DNA of 64,000 nucleotides from Pyxicephalus adspersus (lineage: Eukaryota; Chordata; Amphibia; Anura; Pyxicephalidae): NCBI RefSeq assembly GCF_032062135.1, contig NC_092860.1, positions 70,222,843 through 70,286,842 of the forward strand. Direction: 5' to 3'. The translations under genes were made by a program, and so were the position numbers. This document shows positions 53,501 to 62,500 of the stretch, piece after piece (positions within the stretch are counted from its first letter, which is position 1; the number at the start of each line of letters is the position of its first letter). The notes below the pieces were generated by a model. It saw only the letters and a list, made by a program, of their open reading frames with translations, made no database searches and was not told the DNA's origin.

Positions 53501-56500
53501 CTATGTTCAACCTTCAACCATAGGTCCATGAAGGCAACATTTTGCAAGTAATACATACATACATCTATTTTTTTTTCTTGCTCAACTCTAACTTGGCTCC
53601 CTCTTTTTGTGTGTATTGTGTATATTGGTTTACTTCTTATAATTATATGGTGGGGCAACAAATCTATCTTCTAAGTCTATGTCGTAAGATATTATCAAGC
53701 AGGTTCCCATTCATTTAGGTCATCATCCAGGACCCCTGCTGCTAAATACATATTTACAGCTCACAGTATATTGGCATAATGATCAGTGGGAAGTATGCAT
53801 TTTACGTTGCTGACCAGTGAGAGGAATAGGACCCTTACAGATAGCCAAAAAAGATCCTTGGTGTCACTTAAAGTGACCCAAAAGGCATAAAGTGCTCATT
53901 CCACAAGAAACCATTAGCAACTCCCTAAGGAACCTTGGTTCACAAACTTTGTTTCAATATAATAAAGTGCAACAAACATTTGGAGGTTAAAAGACTTAGT
54001 TGTGGGGAGTGAACATGCATGGGCGAGTGATACAAAGTGCTGATCCGCTTCCTGACCCTCTGTTCCTTCGATGGCTCCATCAGCACTCCTACAGCCTCCA
54101 CAGCCACACATCTGCTCCAGAAGGCTCCCCTTCACACAATACGGGGTCTTGTCGCCTCCAAAATGGCGGCTGCACTCTCTTCCACAGTCACACTACATGG
54201 TTTAGCTCTATCCACCCCCCCTCCCCCCAGGGCACAGACAGAGATGACAGACTTGATCCCCTAATACAATGGAGCTTTCTACCTCTGCATCCACTGCTGC
54301 ACCCAGTGAAATTGATCGCTCCCAGGGGTAATCCCAGGCCAGACAGGAGGAGACTGAGCATAGCAGGTCTCCTACAGCAATGGAGCAACATGCTGCCCTG
54401 GATCTCATATGGGAGGTAACCAGAAATATTCTACCTCTGATGCAACTGCTGTGCCTGGCAATTCTCCAGCTCCATAGTAGCAATAAAGGAGATTCACTAT
54501 CCCCTGCTTCTGCCCAATATATGGACTCCTTACTCAGAGTCCTTAGTCTACTACAAGAGGATGACTTAGACCCATGTAACCCAAGAAGGCCCCCTCTGGA
54601 TTTTTTCAGCAGCCCAGCAGCTATTCAGATAATGCCACTTTAATAGCCTGATTTGCTGATCTTTTGAAAAGAGAGCTTGAAAAAGCTATACTAATCAATG
54701 TGGATTTAAAGCAAGATTTCTATTTTATTGGTCAGCGTTTAGAATTAATAGAACAAAAAAATGAATGACACTGTCCACCAAGTTTTTTACAGAACACTAG
54801 TGCTATCTCCTTGCTAGAGGATCTCGCCTAGAAACAGCCCAAAATAAAACCGAATATCTTGAGAATAGAGAGAGAAGGGGAAATTTTTGTATCAGAGGAC
54901 GTCCGGAATAAATTAAATATTTAGATGTTAGTGAAAGGTTACTGCCAGATCATGACTGCCTTCGCCTAGTATTTGAGTGATGGGCAATCCTAAATCTGAC
55001 AGGTCACCTAGAGATGTGATATTGCATGATTGTAATCATATTCTGGTCACTGCTACCCAGATTCTCTTTATATGCACATTGGTTAAAAGCTCTGCATTGT
55101 TAGAAAGAATTAGGTCCAGCGGAGTGTCATTTCTAGTTGTCATTTATCTTGTATTAAAATTGTACCATAAATTTCCTCCCTTTTGCTGTTCCTATAGTGC
55201 CATCACTCCAGTCAATGTCAGGGTAATTGAAATCTCCCATGAATAAATCCTTTCCAGTTTTTGCTGCTTTTTCTATCTCTGCTAGCAGTATAATAAAGTA
55301 ATAAACACCGAACCATAATTTACCTGTAACGATGGATTCCATAATGAATTCTATAAGCAGTTTATATTTAAATTATCTCCCTATCTTGTAAATGTGTTTG
55401 ATGAGGCAGAATCCTCTGGTGCTTTTAAGTGGGAAATGTTACAGGCAGTAATAATTACATTGCCAAGAGAGAAAGATCCTACTTTAATCAATTTAGGCCT
55501 ATCTCACTACGTAATTCTGACAGTAAGATTTTTAAATGGTATTCCATGTGTAATTAGACCTGATCAGGTCAGGTTTGTATGGGATAGACAGGGCTCTGAT
55601 GGTACCAGATGCCTAATTAATATTATTATGTGGAGTTGCACAAATGTCCTTCTCTGCTGTTCTCTATAGACGCAAAGAAGGAGTTTGATGGGGTCTATTG
55701 GGGATACAAGGCTACCGCCTGGATTCCCATACAACTATGCAATTTACCCCAGATTTACAGATCCTGGAATTATTTATACCTCATCTGAATCTTTCCATAT
55801 GGTATCAAAGGGGGCTTACTAAAATTTAAGATTTGTTCTAGTTATTTCAATCGTTACAGAATGTCTATGGCCTTCCACCAGTGGAAATTTTTACATACCT
55901 ACGGATACGTCACTGTTAATTAAAAATTGATATGCATTCTAGTCTTTCTATAGACAGTTCTATCTATACATACTTTAATAATTCCTTTTTAGGGAAAAAG
56001 GGAATCACTATATTTTAAAATTTAATAAGTTGTAAGTTAGATTTCCACAGGACCCCGTCAATGATAAAATGGGAGTAGGGGCTGGATATAAAAGTCACTA
56101 ATGCTAGCTGGTCGGTGCCATTAGTTACTTATCGCAGTACAAAATATGAGATCACTGGGATCTATTTCAGAGAATATTCAACCAATGGTATCTTACGCCA
56201 GTAAGGCTGGCACATTTCTCGGCATCTAAATCTAGGGATTGTTGGAGGGAATATGGAGACTTGGAACCTTACTGCATATACTGTGGCAGTGCAAATCGGA
56301 CCATTCATTTTGGAACCAGGTCTTCACGTTGGCACCCGAAGTCACTGGAAATTCGATAAAACCGAATCCAGAAATGGTTGTTTTTCACCCTAATATAAAT
56401 AAAATTCCTTCAGGAGCTAGAACAGTGGTTATACACATTTTAAGAAGTGCCAAACTAACACTTGTACTACACTAACACACTAACACTAACTAAGAAAATG

Positions 56501-59500
56501 TTAAAAGTACTGAAATACCTAATTTATAGGATGTAGTGCATGATTTCAATGTTCCTTAGAAAGAACATTATAAACAATATCATAAAGATTGGGGGATATG
56601 GTTGCATCACACTAAATGTGTTTTTGATGTATAAATACATGATTTTCCCAGCTACATTTTTTATTTTTTAGTTATTGTTTTTTTTTTTATGTGGTTGATA
56701 CCTCTCTATAAGGCTGGTAATATGTGTTGGTAATTTTTTTTTTTGAAAAATTTTTTTTCGAGGTTTTTTTAAATAATAAACAAAAAGTTTTTTTTAAACA
56801 GAAATACAAAGTAATAATTTACAATAACCAAGAATAAAAAAACATATACTAACTCTTGTAAAAAAGTAGCGCATCACAGGTTTCAGTGGAAAGTAGTATA
56901 GCACAATATAAATATTCTGGTTAAGAGGTAGCAAATAAAACAGAGACGTTCTTTCAATAAACTTAAACAGCAGTAAACACATCTAGTAATACAATTGTCT
57001 AAACATAAAATTTGTAGGCGAAATAGAAAGAGGGCAAAGAGAAGAAAAAGGAAGATAGGGGGAAAGAGAGGTACAAGCAGGATGTAGAGTGGAAGGCAAA
57101 TATATCGTAATTTAATTAGAGGAAGTAATGGGAGGAGATATATTACCAGGGCCTAACTGAAGATTAGTAGTTATATGCTGGAACATGTTAGTGGCTGACA
57201 AAAGATATGAGTCCCAAGGGGCCCAAATTTCCATGAATTTTTCCTATCTATCATAAATTCTGGCCGTACGATGTACCATAAGCTGAACTTCTTTTATCCT
57301 AGCATATATATTTTGTATGCATTTTCTTTATAGTACAGATAAAACTCTTACAAACCATCCCATATGAATCTTCCAGATTTCCAATGGCAGCTCTCTCCCT
57401 AGGATATGTTCCCATTTTAGCATATAACTACAGTATATTTAACAAAGGGGCACGCTGGTTCAGTATTTAATATCAAGTATATCCCAGAAATAAGCCCACT
57501 CTGAGAGGGTCCTCCTGCGCACAGTTTCTCAAATTCTGTCAAGTGAATAATTGGCATATTTTTAGTAATAGAATGTGCATAATGTCGTATATGAAGGTAC
57601 CCATAAAATCAGGTATGAGTAAGCCTAAACTTGTCCCATGCTCCTAAAATGACAGTAGGTGTATGGTGCAAGGGTTCACAATAAGATAAAACTGGAAAAG
57701 GCAATTATCTCGCCATGGTTGAACCATTTGGCGCAACAAACTATTTGGGAGAAGCGTGGTAAATAGGAAAGTATTAAGCAATGATGCAGAAGTAGTGAGG
57801 GCAAATTTATCTTTACATTGAAGCCATATTCCCTGTGAAAAATGTATAGGACCCAATAGGGGGAACTCTCTGGAGCATGATACAAATTCCAGAGAAAGGA
57901 ATTAGGATGAATAGGAGCTAACCATAATTTTTCAATTTCTATCTATTGGTTGAAAGAATGTAGAGTAGACTAAGAAGCGAGATGATACAAGTGCATCGCT
58001 AAATAACATTTAAGGAAATCTGGAACACCTGGTTCGGAACGAGGTGTTAAATTTATATTTACTGTTTTACACATTATCTTTTGCTATGTATTCATTCCTT
58101 TTCTACCTCTATCCTGTTTTTTCTTCCCCTATCCAATTCCTTTTTTTCCTTTTTTTTGCTTTCACTTAACCCATGTTTTTCTGTCCCATTGAGGACTTTA
58201 TATATCTGTTTTTGTTAAATAAATAGATATATGGATAAGTATTGCTAAACTATGTGTATTTTTACTTGAATATCCTTTAATAAAGAAATATTGTACTTAA
58301 AGGTCTTAGATAAGAAATTTAGTAATGAAGAAATATTGGAAGCTATCAAAGGCATGAAAGGGAATAGCACCTCTGGCCCAGATGGTTTTTCTAACCCATA
58401 CTATAAAACTTTTGGTTGTTTAGGCTGGAACTGGCCCCTCATTTGGCTCATTATTTTTATTATCATAGCGAAGGCAATGTAGATCCAGAGGAAGATAACA
58501 AGGCCCTTATTAGCGTTATACCCAAACCAGATTATTCAGAGGTAGGAAGCTACAGACCAATATCAATAATCAATTGTGACCTTAAGGTAGTGACCAAAAT
58601 GTTAGTGATAGACCTTATACATTTCTTGGACATTATATACATCTGGACCAGGTAGGTTTTTCTGCGTCACCGTCAGGCCCCAGACCAAACCAGAAGAACA
58701 CTAGATCTTATTTTAGTTATTACAGGAAAATGGGATAGTATTCGGGGTAGAAAAACTATGCTAATTTCCATAGATTTACATAAATCCTTTGACAGTTTAT
58801 CTTGGGAATATCTCTCCATGCTTCATGAGAAGATGGATTTTGGAATAGTGTTTTGCAGAATTATAGCTTCCCTCTACTCCATGTCCTTGGCAAATATTTC
58901 TTTAAAGGGCCATTTGTTCCTGTTGATTCAGATAAAGGAGAGGGACTAGACAGAGGTGCCTGCTATCCCCATTTCTGTTTGCATTAGCAATAGAACCCCT
59001 TGCAATAGGAATTAGACTAAATCAAGACATAAAAGGCATTAACCTCCTGGGTGGTTGATTTCTGTCTGAATTTGTCTAAAAGTGGTACATTGTTTTTCAT
59101 GAAAATGTATTTTACAGTATAATATAATAGTATGAGTATAATAAAGTTTTAAACACAAAATCATGTCAAAAAAATAAATTAAATAAATTAAAAAAATATA
59201 TATTATACTTATACCAATATAATATGCTGAAAAATAAATGTTCTTGAAAGACAACATACTGCTTTTAGACATATAAATCCACTGTATTGCATTTAATACA
59301 GTTATTTTGTATTGGTCAGATAGGTTCGATATTGCATGCTTGGTAGAAATGCCCACAGGGTTCAGAGATTTTGGATCTGAATATATGATCTCATGTACTC
59401 AGTCATTTAAATCAGTTTACGTAAACGGTTGGACTAAACACTTTTTAAACCAATGGCCCGCTTGATTGCATATATTCTCCTTGCAGCCCGAATAACAATA

Positions 59501-62500
59501 GCTTGCTACTGGAAAGCCTCCAACATACCACTAGAATATACTAAGAATAAATTGAACTGGATAATGACAAACGATAAACTGACATGTTTACTCAAAGATA
59601 AAATGGCAGTTTTACACAAACCATCTTTTATCTTAGATATTGTACAAAAACCAATAAAATATTTGAAATACAAAATATTTAATTGTGTAAAATCATATAA
59701 TACGAAGGGTGAACCTCAACAGTTTTTTATTTTTTTTTATATTCATGTAAAGTTACAAAAATCTCATGTAGGTAACAGTAATCTACTCCCTTAGGAGTCC
59801 ATGGCTGTAAATCCATGTTATGATTTCCTTATTAAACCACTCAACAACCGTTCCATTGAACTACAAATTGTTAATCTACCCAGCTAACTTGCATGGGCTT
59901 TTTAATACTTCTTACATTTAACATACATTACACAATAATTTTCTGTGTGACTTTTGTCAGTTTCTCACATTGTTGTGGAGAAATTTTGGCTCCCTTTTCA
60001 TTACAAGATTAATTCAGTTTATTGAGGGTTGTGAGCATTCCTTTCCACACAGCTTTGTTAAGGTTCATTAAGGGACCTTTTATCTAAGGAGGACTCCTCT
60101 CTAGATATGTGTTTATGTGTGTTTAGGACACCCATTGATCTTTTTCTCGATATCTTGTACCATCCACACTCCTCCCCTAAACCTATTACTCTCATAACTT
60201 GACAAGTGCTCCCCAACAATTCCTGCAGTGTCCTTCATACTCTTTTTCTGCAGATATTGCCCCTTCATACCCCTTGCATTTTCCACTACAAATCCCCCCT
60301 GCTGTCCATACCCTCTGTAATACATCTTTCATGGGCATATATTCCTCCACACTACCCTCTCCACCACATAATTCTTGCAGTTATGACGTTCACATTTTTG
60401 TCTTGTGCGTATTGTGCCTCATCATCATGCTATTCACATTCCTTTCCTGCAAATATTTCCAATAGTTGTATCTACCAACAATAGTTTGTGGCTGTTATTT
60501 TATATTCTGTGCACTACCTTCTTGTGCTCACTTCATCATTCCACTCTTAACTCCTTTCAGTATTCTGCTTCTCCTTTAACCGTTTAGTCTCAAGTTGAGG
60601 GAGGGACAAAACCTTGACTGTAGAAGAGAAAAATTAGGTCCTCTGCCCTTTCTGATCGGTAACAGATTTATGTTTTGTTGAGCAGCTGTATGTTTGGACT
60701 AAGGAAAGAATAGCCTAATCTTATCAAATAGTTTGAGATCACAAATTTTTAGCATTAGTTCTGGATATAACAGTGAAACGTATTTGAATTCACATTGATC
60801 TCTTGGTTATCGCCAAAGTTTTTCTAGTGTTTGTAATCTTTATTACAGTTAAATTGTGTTTACATTGTATATTAGCAAATTGTATTATTTATTTACATAA
60901 TTATCATCTATTTATGCTGTCTGCTTGGTTTAGAGAAAAAATTGTATTTTTTCATTTTAGGAAACAGACCGGCCTCCTGATAACCAGCTGATAAATGAAA
61001 CTACAAACAGGTACAGTCAAATAAGCACATTATTCTTCAATAATTTGTCAACAGTCACCTGTTACTAACTTTTACTTAATTCTTATCCTCCTTTGCTCAT
61101 AAGTGGACATATAAAAAAATATAGTACATGCCAAACTGTGCGTTGGCTGCAGTGGTGGCAAATTCCAGAATGCGCATTAAGCACAGTAGTGGCAAGTACC
61201 AATTCTAACAGCTGGGTTATTACACTTAACTCTTCTGTAACAAAGTTTCAAAGTACAAGTCTTTTACAGGTCCAACATTTGGTTTTAGCAGCAGTACCAA
61301 CGTTTTGCTTGAACTGTGTTGCCACTGCATGTCTTGGTCTGCAATGGGGAATGTTGGGTTGCTGCTTGAAAGTCCTAGGCTCAGTCTATCTGTTTAAAGT
61401 GAGTAGTCCATTGCCTGTCATCTAAAAAAATAAAACTGCCTGTAAGGTAAAATGCAGTTTTTCTTAACCCTTGGGATCTTCTTTTGGTCACATTTCACTC
61501 TAAAATGTTCTGGGAGCCAAGCTCCACACAACTTTGGGAAGCCATCCAAGACCATCAGTTATATACATCAGAGCATTAGGTGGGGAAAAAAAGCAGTCAA
61601 CAATATGAGAGCAAAAACCTGTGCATGCATGGTAGCTACTGGCTTTCTGTAGCAAGAACCTGCCTGTTGGTGGTAGTGAGGTTAAAAGCATGCCAGAGTT
61701 CTTTCCACCCAATAGTTGACTTTTTGTCCTTTTGAGCATATGAAATTTGAACAGTGAAATCTGCAAAGTTGACTGTGAGAACCTGTGCATGTTCCATAGC
61801 ATTAGGAAAGGCAGATTACTCATGCTCTGCATTGTTTAAACCCCAATTCAGCTTTAGGTTAAAAATTCCGTAAAAACATTCCAGCTGCATATATCTAAAA
61901 TTTTCTTTAAAAATCAGACACTCTCAACATAAGAAAAAGCTGGTGTCCTGCAAACATACTTTTAACTACAGTAAACTCTGCTCCCTGCCTAATCATTCTA
62001 ATAAAGCCCTTACCCCCCCCCCCCCCCCCCCCAAGCTCCATTAAGTTGCCCACCTAGTAAGCAAATATCTTTTCTTGCATATGTAAGTCCCCCCAAATTT
62101 TGTAATGTGCTCCTCTAGATCTTCTAAGGTAAGCTACCAAAAGGGCAATCTGCTCACATCAGTCATAGCATTAAATATCCTAAAACTTGTAAACTCCATT
62201 TGTGAAGATATGTTGCACATGCTGCACTGAATAAAACATGCCCTAAATTCTGGGGGGGGGGGGACTTTTTGGGATCCCGATAGGTGTTTTCCTTACGATG
62301 TATAGCAACTGTGGCAACCAAATAAATTTTAATCACATTAATACAACCTGCCATTGAAATAGGTAATCTACACCAATCATTACAGATTCCTTTGAATTTA
62401 AAATTTAATTAATTTCTTGGTACTGTTTTTTTTCACACTTACCCACAATTCTACGGGCATATAATCCTTTTTTTTCAGTTTAAATCTATTTTTAATATTG

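Noticed and set aside
54000..54483. Open frames up to 139 residues on both strands
   Set aside because: They are in the ORF1 region of a decayed L1-like element; no host gene signal.
61093..61425. 110-residue open frame in intron 19
   Set aside because: No motif, no homology I recognise, and not joinable in phase to tjp3 exons 19 and 20.
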